Of a stretch of 64,000 nt of DNA, positions 10,227 through 20,617 are shown piece by piece (within the stretch, counting starts at the first letter, position 1; each line of letters starts with the position of its first letter). Location: NCBI GenBank assembly GCA_030765045.1, contig CM060974.1, forward strand, positions 49,414,839-49,478,838, written 5' to 3'. The position numbers and the translations under genes are program-made. The notes under the pieces were generated by a model that saw only the letters and a list, made by a program, of their open reading frames with translations, had not been told where the DNA came from and made no database searches. This DNA is from Tenodera sinensis (lineage: Eukaryota > Arthropoda > Insecta > Mantodea > Mantidae).

Positions 10227-11021
10227 TGATACCGAAATTTAGATTTCCGATTGAATGGGCTTTTGAAAAAGATACGTTTTAATTTAATTGCCGGATATGA
10301 GATTTGCGATAAATATTGAATAATAACATAAATAGATAATAGAGTAGCAAGTGTTGTAAGGTGAGCAAGATATGAGTAAATGATAGTCGTTAAATTTGTA
10401 GTATAAACGCATTATTGGTTTGAAATTAACGAGTCATGACGTCATACCACATAGTTTAAAATACACGTTCGAAAGTCAGTTCTACCAACCTTAAAAGTCG
10501 CGCGATATATTTAATAAAATATAAAGTAAACATCATTTAATCCCAAAAAGGTAATTATATATTCAAAATTCATAAAAGAACATGTTATAATAGAAAGGGA
10601 CATTTCTAAATTGCGGGAAAAGGAAATAACATTTTGGATACGAGGCTTTCTTGGATGACGTCATGACATTCAAATTGGAAGCGAACGGTCTTCTTGGCGT
10701 GGGTAAGAGAGAAGCGTCTAGTCAGTACTCAACCAGAGAGCAGTACGGGAGTTCGTGCAGTTCGTGCTGCGCAGATGTGATTGCGATGCTTTTACAGATA
10801 CACATATAGAATCGGCATATCTCCCGAAAATATTTAATATAAAATAAATTGATGTGCAAAGTTGTTCTTGGGTTGTCCTTTACACTCACGCAAACCCGAG
10901 ATAAAGAGATCAAGCTCAGAGATCAAGCTCAGCTAGCCGGAGACAACACACCGAACCACATCACCAACGACTTCAGCTTCAAATGGCGAGGTAATAACTA
11001 GGAAGCAATATTACAGCTTCA
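10227..11021 (+). repeat. 3' LTR
   Basis: The same 795-bp sequence as the 5' LTR; I found no difference on reading. Followed by the ACAT target duplication. Confidence 0.93.
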
Positions 11022-11025
11022 ACAT

Positions 11026-11744
11026 TTTTCCCCCATTATAGTGCAGTCTGGTAATATTTGGTGACATCCCATCCATTGGATTAATTAGTGCCGCCAACTG
11101 TTTGTAACATATAACCATGGTAAAGCTACACCATAGTTGGTGTTATTGCATCTGCTATGTTGCCAGTTTATAAACACATTGCAGAGAGGCCAACCAATAG
11201 ATTTTAAAACAAGATTCTGTTTAGACGCCATATTAATTAATTAATCAATCAGTGGACTAATGCTCGTTTTTGCGTGATTTTGTTTTGAATTGTTTTAGAA
11301 CAGTATATGCAATTATAGTTAGTGTTGCTATTTTTGTATTTGCTACACAGTAGTACAACTCGTATATGTTACAATATTTAGCACTCGGAAGTGATTTTAT
11401 CCAAAAGTGTTATTGCAGAACAAGATTTGCCGAAGGTGAGTACGTTCATCATGTGTTGTGTAGTAACGATGTTCAAGCATTATTATCATTTGAAAGCATG
11501 TTACTTTAGCACTGATATTGGAGGTTAGAAGTGGCTGTATTATGTATGTCGGCAGGACTGCTTTTTGTGATACTTTTGTCAGCTGTTTAGTGTAATGTCG
11601 GCCATTTTGAACTCCTAGGGACTGCCGATAAACTGTGTCCACTATAGGTATCAACTGTTTCACAGCAAAAAAGCATAAATAGGAATTACTAAACCAGTCA
11701 GTAGTTGGGAAATTATATAGACTGTGGTGAAAGAAGCCTAACAA
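11026..11744. other. No recognised feature
   Basis: AT-rich unique-looking DNA between the retrotransposon and a simple repeat. A 117-codon minus-strand frame has no recognisable domain. Confidence 0.4.
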
Positions 11745-11751
11745 TATCATC

Positions 11752-11892
11752 CACCATGACCATCACAATTATTTTTTCTTCTTCTTGTTATTCTTATTAT
11801 TACTATTCTTATTACTAATATTGCTATCACCACCACCACTACTACCACCACCACCACAACCACTGCTACTGTCACTGCAGCCACCACCATCA
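11752..11892. repeat. Compound trinucleotide microsatellite
   Basis: Imperfect (TTC/TTA)n followed by (CCA)n-rich sequence, directly before the 5'-truncated LINE A. Confidence 0.85.
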
Positions 11893-11940
11893 TAAAAAAA
11901 TTCCCCTTTGTTTGAATAAACATGTTAAATTGTCCCACTC

Positions 11941-14095
11941 TTGAAGAAAGACAAAAAAGCGTCAGAAATAAAAAATCATAGACCAATAGCTCTTACTAGC
12001 ATAATAGCAAAAGTGATGGAAAGAATGGTGTCAAACAGGTTAAATTGGTTTCTAGAATCAAAAAATTTAATTTCCATATGTCAAGCTGGATTTAGAGAGT
12101 TCCACTCTACAAATGAACAAGTCTTACTTCTCAGTCAAGAAATCAAAGACTCCTTCAATAGAAAAGAAGATAATTTATCAGTTTTTATTGATTTCCAAAG
12201 TGCATATGATTCTATATGCAGACCAAAACTACTTAAGAAAGTAAAAAAAATAGGGATACAAGGTCCAATGCTTTCATGGCTATGTCATTTCCTAACACAA
12301 CACTTTATTGCAACCAGATATGGAAACTTATCTAAATACAAACAAGTACACCGTGGCTTACCACAAGGCGCAGTACTCGGCACAACACTTTTTAATATAT
12401 TTATTAACGATCTGCCACAACAAATATAAGAATCAGGTGTGAAGTGTGCACTATTTGCTGATGACTTGGTAATGTGGACTTCAAAACCAAAAAGCAAAAG
12501 TACAGAACTAGAAAAATCCATGTAACAATCCTTAACCAAATTACAAAGGTGGACCAAAGAAAATTTAATGACTGTTAATACAACAAAATCAAACTACCAA
12601 ATCTTTTCACTAAGAAAAAAGCCACTAAAAATAAAACTACATTTTGAGGGTCAAGAATTACCAGAAACAAAGGAAGCAAAGTATTTAGGAGTTACATTTG
12701 ATACTAAACTTACATGGACCAAACAAATAGAAAATGTAATGCAAAGAGCAGAGAGGCGCCTTTCACTGTTAAAACGTCTAACAGGAATGAAGTGGGGATG
12801 TTCCAGAGCAACATACAATGTGTATATAAAGCCATTATTTACTTACTGCAGCAAAGTTCTTGTAACAGCAAACACAAAAAAGATTCAAATCTTTCAAAAC
12901 TAAAGTCTGAGATTAATTACAGGTGCTATCAAAACCACACCAATAGCAGCTATGGAAATACTAACCAACCAATGCCCCATTGAATATGAAATAGAAAAAG
13001 CGGCTCTTATTCAACACGAAAAGTTGATCAGACTCCCATTCAATACATGGTACAAGAGAAATTTTACACATACACTAAAGACTCAGGAGAGCTTTCTTTC
13101 CAAAATTCAAGACATCAAGAAGAATGTATACCTTCCTAATTCAAAGGAAAACTTCATATCTAAAGTCAATCCGACACAAACATTAGACATCACATATTAT
13201 TTACACCTGACAGAAGAAGTTAAGAAAAGTGGTACTCCAACTAGTGTTCTAAAATTATTGGCATTAGAGGCAATCCATACTAGATTTCCAGAACATGAAT
13301 GGCTCCATATTTATACTGATGGATCATTAATATCAAACCAAGATGGAGCAGGTGCTGGAGTCACATGTCACCTCTTTTCCTATTACAAATCTCTAAGTTA
13401 TGGAACTACAAACTTTGATGGAGAAATTGAAGCAATTCGAATGGCCCTACAAAATCTTTTGTACAGAATTTCACATTTTCAGCAAGCAGTTATTCTCTCA
13501 GATTCCAGGGCAGCAATTATAGCAATTACTTCCAAGTTGTCACCAAAAAACCAAACTATTATAGAATGGTGGAAGATGCTTAGCCATCTAACAGCACTTC
13601 AAAAACACCTAGTCTTCCAATGGATACCAGCTCACTGTGGACTGAGTGGTAATGAGAAAGCTGATTTTCTTGCAAAAAAGGGTACCGGCAATGTGCAGAA
13701 ATCAATAGTTGATCTACCATTTTATGCAGCTAAAAGATTAGTCAACTCTGAATTCAAAAAAATTATTGCAAAATATTATTATGAAAAATCGAAGAATAAA
13801 AGATGGGAACTACCAAACATTCAAACAGTGATTCCTGAGCATCCTCAAAAAACAGCAGTTGCAACCTTCAGGTTGATTACAGGACATGATTGTCTGGCAA
13901 AACATTTAAACAGAATTGGGATATATTCTCCACCACTCTGTCCTCTAGGTGATCTGCAAGAGGAAATGGATCGAGACCACCTTCAAATATGCCTGGCCAC
14001 TTCTAATGCCCCATCCATCAGTGAAAAGTATTGGAGAGCAAGAGGATTAATGACTTCATTGTCAGAAACCCAGCATTAGCTAACAACAACAACAA
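11941..14095 (+). pseudogene. LINE family A, 5'-truncated RT plus RNase H ORF2
   Basis: An I-clade-like non-LTR retrotransposon copy that begins in reverse transcriptase (NHRPIALTSIIAKVMERM). It continues through the PQGAVLGTTLFNIFINDL block and the FADDLVMW catalytic box. An RNase H domain follows (YTDGSLISNQDGAGAG, DGEIEAIRMAL, SDSRAAI, QWIPAHCGLSGNEKADFLA), then a C-terminal cysteine region (CPLGDLQEEMDRDHLQIC). In-frame stops at 12427, 12523 and 12901 kill it. The longest intact part is 12952-14079. The 3' end is TTAGC(TAA)CAACAAC, i.e. a (CAA)n tail. The same 3' end recurs at 44938-45200 and 60290-61094 and in the SINE-like elements. Confidence 0.92.
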
Positions 14096-14397
14096 ATTAT
14101 TTATGATATTTGCTTACTTGCGGAAAACACAGAATAGGTACACAGAAGAGGTAGTAGATGATTCTGAGTAAATGAATTCAAATTACAAGTTGTGTACCTG
14201 AAATTGCAATTTATTTTCTTTACACGTATTGCATTACAAATTGAGTGTACCGTATTCGTATAATATTTTAGCTGGTCTGTGTAGTAGGATAATACTGGTA
14301 TACAAGCATGTATATTTTATATAAATAAAGTGAAACATAGGAAAAAAGGTAAAGAAAAAGATTAAATACAGGCATGTAGCAACAAAAACGTAGTGAG

Positions 14398-14607
14398 GTA
14401 GTGAGGTAAGTACCTTCTACTGGTAAGTAGAAGGAAGTATTGTATTCCACCCAAAAATTTGATGTTGAGATTTCACCAGAAATACATGTTTTGAGAACCC
14501 ATGAATCCAAAATAAGCATTTTTAGAAAAAGGTTTATTTGTGTGCGTGTCTGTCAGTCTGTGGACAGCATAACTCAAAAACGAAAATGTGGTTAAAAACC
14601 AAAGTTG
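14398..14607 (-). repeat. CA-core dispersed repeat, copy d, 3' part
   Basis: Reverse copy with the terminus near GGTAAGTAGAAGGAAGTATT and the block AAATTTGATGTTGAGATTTC. It stops inside ACCAAAGTTG and resumes at 18193, so a 3.6-kb insertion separates its halves. Confidence 0.8.
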
Positions 14608-15574
14608 TGCGCTACCCTAGTTTGAGCTCTCCTTAACACTGAGCCTTCTTACTGATATCTTTAATTCCCCTTCTAAATATCTGTCCTTTTCAACTAGTTC
14701 CTATCCACAGGATCTTCCAGGGTAGAGCAAGGTCACACAAACCAACACCTGCATAACAAACAATTTATTAAAATAAATTAAATGGTTAAACAATATACAA
14801 TTATGCCAAGTTGAACCTTACTAAAACATTACATTAAACACTGGTGAAGTTAACAGTACTGGAAACCTCAAAGAAATAATGTACGCAATTCAAACAGTAA
14901 AACTTTCAGCGCTTAAATAATCTCTTGACATAAGATTTCCTATTTCTCATAATTAAAGTCCAGTTAATAATTGCTTGACAAAAAGCCCACAAACAACCAC
15001 TTTAACTTCACCTGTCGTTACCAATTCTTCTTAATTCTCACAATTCCTGACAGTTAATGATCACTTCAGATTCATCACACATACCACCTTTAAAACTTGA
15101 CCATCACTACATATAACATTTAAAACTTGACCTTCACTACATATATCCTTCACAAACTTATAACCCCCTGAATGCTCCTATACCATGACAGAAAGTATTT
15201 AATATGTAATTACTAGGGCCCGGATTTTTAGGTCCTAAAAACCTTCATTTTAGGTTTTTTACATGCCTAAAATAGGTTTTTTAGGTTTTTCACATGCCTA
15301 AAATAGGTTTTTTTTTAGGGTTTAGCTTTGCGGATCAATAGTGGTACAAATAATTTTCTGGTTTGCTTATAAATCATACAGCATACAGATAATCCATCTT
15401 AATGTCACTTTTGTTGATTATTTTTTGGCATTGTTATATATAACTGCATACCCAAATTTTCTTGTGTGAACGACTTTCTACTCTCACGTAACACATTCTT
15501 GTATCAAGAAAAAGTTCTTTCAATGGAACATGATGTCATAGGAGCGTAGGTCATTGATACTAATGCTGCAGGTT

Positions 15575-17204
15575 CTAGGGATAGTTCTCCGGTATACTTT
15601 TCACCCTGCTATATTGGAGAAAGACTTTTACATCATTAAACCCAGGATTAGGTTGAATAATTCTCTGCAGCTTTGAAGAACATGCAACTTTCACTGGTCC
15701 AGGTGTTTCTTTTCTGGAAACATTGTCGAAGACATCCATAGCACATTTGAGTGGCAGGGTTGCGCTTTCCAATGCAATGATAGCTTCTGGAATACAATAA
15801 AAATGCTCCTTAATATACGCAAGGGAAGCGACGATGGTAGGAGCCTTGATCGATTTCTTGGTCTTGGCGATGCAGGAAGTGTCCGTTTCATCAAAGTCGT
15901 TTACTATACTTTTAATGTCATTTAGGTGCTCAGAGTAGTTGTTGTTAGCTAATGCCGGATTTCTGACAATGAAGTCATTAATCCTCTTGCTCTCCAATAT
16001 TTTTCACTGAAGAGAGCAATAGCAGTAATAGTAACCGTTTTTTACAGAGCACCATATTTTTATGTTTTGGCGGTCACATCGCTCTCTCACAACCCCCAGA
16101 ATGTCTGGAGGACCACACCTGTCGTTGGTTTACGGGTCTCACCGACCTGACCGGGAGAATTATCAAAATAAATTCACCGACCATATCCTGTGCTCAGAAA
16201 AGTAGAAGGTAGCAGACAGCTAAGTTCCCCAGCGGGTAAATGCCGGCTCAGGTGGAAGAGGAGTTCCCGGTAGCTTCTCTTTGAATAACTGTAGATGTAT
16301 TGGGGCTTTCAAGAAAACCTTCTTGACCTAAGATATCACGCTGTTTACATTATCAAAATGGCTTCTAACCTCCTCCGCAAGGTGGTGCAGGCCATGAGCC
16401 AAGATGTAACATGCAGCATGCTTGGATAGAAGGACTGAAGAACTTCCCCTGCCTTCAACATGTAGGCAGCACTATTTGTCACTAACAACAGAAACTTACT
16501 GTCCTGATTCTCTTCTGGCTACAATATGCGTAAAGCGTCCCTCACTGCACAGACTATTGTGCTATTGTTAGTTTTTTCCATTTCTTTACAAAGAATTATA
16601 TGAGGGTTACCTGGTTCTTTTGGGTTTAGCTTCCCTACAACCACATTTAGAATGAAGCGACAGTTGTCTCATCAACAGAACACCAGATATAGTGATCTAT
16701 ATCATTTCTTATTTCATGTACTGTGTTCTGGTAAACAGGAACCAAAATAAATAATTCTTCCTTACAGTGGATTCTTTAGGTATAATGCGGCCACTGATCT
16801 CTTCTAAAAATGTTTTCATGGCCGGGTTCGTTAGCACGTTCCATGGGACGTTTGCAGATACCAACGCCTGACAGAGGCGAAGGTTAAAGTTATCTTGAGG
16901 TTTGCCAACTGTGGAAGAAATAAGCGTCTGCCTACTGATGCTGCTGGAGTTATTTCTCCTAGCAGCACTAGCAATATTTAAATCTGCAGATTTGTGCTGC
17001 TCAATATGGGATTTCTTCTCACATTTAACCTGAAATTAAAAATACAGATCCTAAATACACTTCAGTAAGATAATGCATGTGGTGTTTAGGTTATTTACAA
17101 GAACTTACTTGTTTTGAGCATGCCTGACAATAGACTACTCGACCATCTGCAGTAAAGTTGGGATCTGTAGCAATCCATTGTCTCAGTAAGTGCGATTTAG
17201 GCAT
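15575..17204 (-). pseudogene. hAT transposase (CGGBP1-like), spliced and broken
   Basis: Exon 1 runs from the ATG at 17204 down to 17109 (32 codons). A GTAAGT...CAG intron occupies 17108-17030. Exon 2 starts at 17029. Across the splice lies a BED-like finger C-x2-C-x10-H-x3-H. The following segment (CQALVSANVPWNVLTNPAMK, then IIPKEST) is the region shared with the domesticated vertebrate protein CGGBP1. Downstream, a VDETT-like motif survives near 16660 but frame changes and stops follow. The SINE separates the last part (15575-15934: IKAPTIVASLAYIKEHF, then PGPVKV), which resembles the C-terminus of the family. Confidence 0.8.
15935..16189 (-). repeat. SINE-like element with LINE A tail, copy 2, TSD GTGCTCAGA
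   Basis: Full-length copy (about 255 bp) inside the hAT transposase, flanked by GTGCTCAGA at 15926-15934 and 16190-16198. It gives the true 5' end of the family (GGATATGGTCGGTGAATTTA on the minus strand) and the (CAA)n tail. Confidence 0.88.
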
Positions 17205-18192
17205 CGTTCCGCTACATAACAATTCGAGTTAAAAAGTATTGCAGCAACAATTCACCATACGTCCTACTTGTTGACTCTCTTCTTACAACTACAAGCTCCT
17301 TCTTACCAATCTGTGCTCCTGATCTTCTGCTTACTGCCTCAAGGAATCACCAGATGTCACATGTGCAATGGATGTGCTGTATCTTAGCGGTATTATGCTG
17401 AACTATCTCAGCCCTAATGCTTGTAGTGGTAGAAATAATATTTATCCAATAGATTTTCAAGGAAAAATGACATAATTTGAATAAGGAAAAACAGCTATTT
17501 AGGTCATTTTAGGTCTCAAGCCTTCAAATAGGCATTTTTAGGTGCAATGAAAGTCATATATTCTGCTTCAAAATATGTGAAATGCACATATGTCTTGAAA
17601 TTAGTTAATTAAATGGCAAGGAAAAAAATAGGTTAAATCCTAAAAATCCGGGCCCTAGTAATTACACTCTCGCTTAGTACTTATCTTAGCAGAGTTCCTT
17701 AATACAATCAGAGAGCATGCCACTGGTTCCTGGACCTCCATTAAATGCAACCAGTTGTCTTCAAACTGCTGGCTTGGCAAGGTGAAGTTCCCTTGGCTCA
17801 ACACATAACTGCTAGCCGACTCAGTATCATGTTAGCTCTTTCTTCTTCTTGCTAATGTAGACATCACTGGCTGAGTGCTCTTTCCTAAGGAGTTATGACA
17901 TACGACAGCTTAACTGATTAACCGGTGTACTTGTATATGTATGAAAATCTTACTGGTAACCCTTAACCAGCAAGATCTGGCTAACCGTTGCTCTGTCGTT
18001 GAAGACTCAATTGGGAACTCAACGTGTGAGAAGGTCTGACTGCCTTAATATCTATTACACCGCTGGCTACTGCATTCGTCAGAGTCCGTGACATCAGCCA
18101 TTCCAATCTTAGGAGACACCCCCTCTGGGTGTTCTCAAGTCTTCAGTAATTTCTCTTATGTTAAACATGGTATTACTCTTACTACCACTACA

Positions 18193-18905
18193 GTTGGTAT
18201 TTAAGTTAAATGTCTTTCAGGGATACAACACAAAGATTTTGAAGAAAATAGCCCCACCCTAAACTATCCTTTACATAGAAAACTTCAAAAATTTTGGTTT
18301 TCTAGAAAATGGCTCTTAACAATTTTGATTAAAATGTTTAGATATTTGTATGACAAATGTAATGTATATTTTGAATTTTCTGCCTATAGCCTATACAGTT
18401 TGTTTACTCTGGTAAACCGTAAGAGATAGACAAAATCTTATTATACAAACAATGTAGATCTCACTAAAGCACACAATATATGTCTGAATAAATCTTTTTG
18501 TAGAGTGAACCATTTTGGAGATATTTTATGCTATTTGTGTCAGTTTTGGAAAGCTTAAAACTTTCGTGAAATGGAACATCATTGTTCGTTTTTTTATATG
18601 TTGAGCATGCAATGAGAAGGGGATTTGAAAGCTTTAAAATTCTTGACTATTTAAGAGGTAGAACTGGGATTTAAAAATTGTTTAAAAACACCAACAGTAA
18701 GTTTGTTGGCATAAATAAATAACACTTGACTATTGCTGAAAGCCTACTCTATTCTAATATTACCCTTGCACCTACAAGGAAATAAGTAATAAGTTAATTT
18801 GTACAAATGTTCATCTCAACTAAGACAAAGAAAATATAGGACTGAGAGTTTGTAAGAATGGTTAGTACAAGAGTAGAGAAAGTCATGTGAGTGCAACATA
18901 TGAGA
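18193..18905 (-). repeat. CA-core dispersed repeat, copy d, 5' part
   Basis: Resumes at GTTGGTATTTAAGTT and reaches the terminal block GTAGAGAAAGTCATGTGAGT. Confidence 0.8.
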
Positions 18906-18908
18906 TTT

Positions 18909-19222
18909 TTGCATTTGACTTCTGTCACAAAAACATAACCCTAATACAATTTTTCGAATTTTTTCCATGTAAAGGGTGGTTTAGGGTAGAGGAATTTTCT
19001 TCAAAATCTTTGTGTCGTATGCTTAAAACACATTATAAATACCAGCTTTGGTTTTTAACCGACTTTTCATTTTTGGTTTTTGAGTTATGCTGTTCACACA
19101 TACGCGCAAACACATTTTTCTGAAAATGATATTTTTTTTCTCGGGTACCTCAAAATATATTTCTGGTGAAATCTTGACATCGAGTTTTTGGGTGAACTGC
19201 AATAAATCTACTTACTATACGT
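18909..19222 (+). repeat. CA-core dispersed repeat, copy e (5'-truncated)
   Basis: A plus-strand partial copy from the TTTTCCATGTAAAGGG block to GTGAACTGCAATAAATC. It abuts copy d head to head. Confidence 0.7.
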
Positions 19223-19424
19223 AAAAGAGATATTCAAAAAGAAAGAACATCATGTTGTGGATTTGGCAAAAGACCACCCCACCACTTTTAGTCATAGTGT
19301 CAAATAAAAATAATGTTCACAACCATCACATTTGACAGGCAAAGATAATTTATGTGTGCATTTTTGTAGAAATGCCAAAAAATAAAGATGGAGTATGTGC
19401 TAAAAACTACACAGAATAAAAAAA

Positions 19425-20196
19425 AATCTGATGTGCTGCACTCACATGACTTTCTCTTCTCTTGTACAAATTATATTATTGCTTATTTCCTTGTATGTGC
19501 AAGGGGAAAGTTAGAATACAGAAGGCTTTAAGCAATAGTCAAATCTTTTAAAGCTTTGAGATTCTGTTCTCTTTGCACACTTAACATATAAAAAAATGAA
19601 CGGTGATCCATTTCACGAAAGTTTTAAGTTTTCCCAAACTCACACACATAACAAGGAATATCTTCGAAATGGTTAACCCTACAAGAAAATTCATTGAGAC
19701 ATAAATTGCGTATTTTAGCAAGATCTACATTTTTTTGTGCAGTATGATTTGTTCTATCTCTAACAGTTTACCAGTTATACAAAAGTCGCCTAGAGTAAAT
19801 ACGACTTCAGCGGCTATAGCCAGAAATTCAAGATAAACATTTCATTTGGCATAAAAATATCTCAAACATATGACATAATCAAAATCGATAGAGCCATTTT
19901 CAAGAAAATCAAAATTTTCGAAAAATTTTCCAATTAAAGGGTAGTTCAGGGTGGGACTATTTTCTGCAAAATCTTTGTGTTGCATCCTTGAAAGAAATTA
20001 AACTTAAATATCAACTTTGGTTTTTAACCAACTTATCGTTTTTGAGTTATGCTGTCCAGACACACACGGACCTTTTTCTAAAACTGCTTTTTTTGGATTT
20101 AGGGGGTCTCAAAACATATATTTCCGGTAAAATCTCGACATCGAATTTTTGGGTGGAATACAATACTTCCCCTACTTACCAGTAGAGAAAGTAATA
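19425..20196 (+). repeat. CA-core dispersed repeat, copy f (full length)
   Basis: Runs from AAATCTGATGTGCTGCACTC to CAGTAGAGAAAGTAA. The CA core is only ACACACAC. Confidence 0.85.
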
Positions 20197-20244
20197 TACA
20201 AAAATATGTGTAAATCTCAGTCTGATCTTTAAGGAAAATGGCTT

Positions 20245-20400
20245 ACATTTTCTCGGAAATACATCCCTGCGTGACCGACGACCGCCACTGACACTCCCGC
20301 CCCTTGGTACTTCCCCTGCCGCGGCCGTGGCAACACCCCCGGGTGTGATAGATGGGAACTTGACCCAATAGCCCAACCCTTACAGGGCAGACTGCAGAGG
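20245..20400. other. GC-rich patch, unidentified
   Basis: A 150-bp GC-rich block in AT-rich DNA directly after copy f. No open frame or Pol III boxes that I trust. Confidence 0.3.
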
Positions 20401-20563
20401 CAGGCTTTTTTAATCTTTTAAGTTTCAAAGTTCTATTACATATTATATAAATTACGAATGCCCGACATGACATCACGAAAGCTTGTGTCAGGCCTGAGTA
20501 TTATCCCATGGTTAATCACGTGTATACCTTGCAGTTGTGCAATAAAGCAATGTTATAAGGTTC

Positions 20564-20584
20564 CCCCCCTCCCCCCCCCCCCCC
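20564..20584. repeat. Poly-C tract
   Basis: C-rich homopolymer, interrupted by a single T. Confidence 0.9.
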
Positions 20585-20617
20585 AATACTAAATTGCAAC
20601 CATTTTAATGATCGCAT

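Larger units (their letters stand above)
4752..11021 (+). mobile_element. Ty3/gypsy-type LTR retrotransposon, internally deleted
   Basis: The element is 6270 bp. Both LTRs are 795 bp, start TGATACC and end TTCA, and look identical on reading. A 4-bp ACAT duplication flanks it (4748-4751 and 11022-11025). Order: LTR, primer binding site, gag, protease, the beginning of reverse transcriptase fused to the integrase C-terminal part, a non-coding tail, a purine-rich tract and the second LTR. Reverse transcriptase core, RNase H and integrase catalytic domain are absent, so it cannot move unaided. No recognisable env. Identical LTRs imply a recent insertion, presumably using enzymes from an intact relative. 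Confidence 0.95.
15214..17657 (-). mobile_element. hAT transposon, CGGBP1-like, with 8-bp TSD
   Basis: Terminal inverted repeats TAGGGCCCGGATTTTTAGG / CCTAAAAATCCGGGCCCTA and an 8-bp GTAATTAC duplication (15206-15213 and 17658-17665) are diagnostic of hAT. Many TTTTAGGT / ACCTAAAA motifs cluster just inside both ends, as expected for subterminal transposase sites. It carries a decayed transposase on the minus strand and a SINE-like insertion at 15935-16189. Confidence 0.93.
14608..18192. mobile_element. Candidate solo LTR (TG...CA) hosting a hAT element
   Basis: The insertion splits copy d of the dispersed repeat. It begins TGCGCTACCC, ends CCACTACA, and is flanked by GTTG (14604-14607 and 18193-18196). 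Removing the nested hAT (15214-17657 plus one 8-bp duplication) leaves about 1133 bp without internal coding sequence. TG/CA ends with a 4-bp duplication suggest a solo LTR, but no second copy in the window confirms it. Confidence 0.5.

Noticed and set aside
20176..20476. Two overlapping minus-strand frames over the GC-rich patch
   Set aside because: No motif, no splice context; likely chance openness from high GC.
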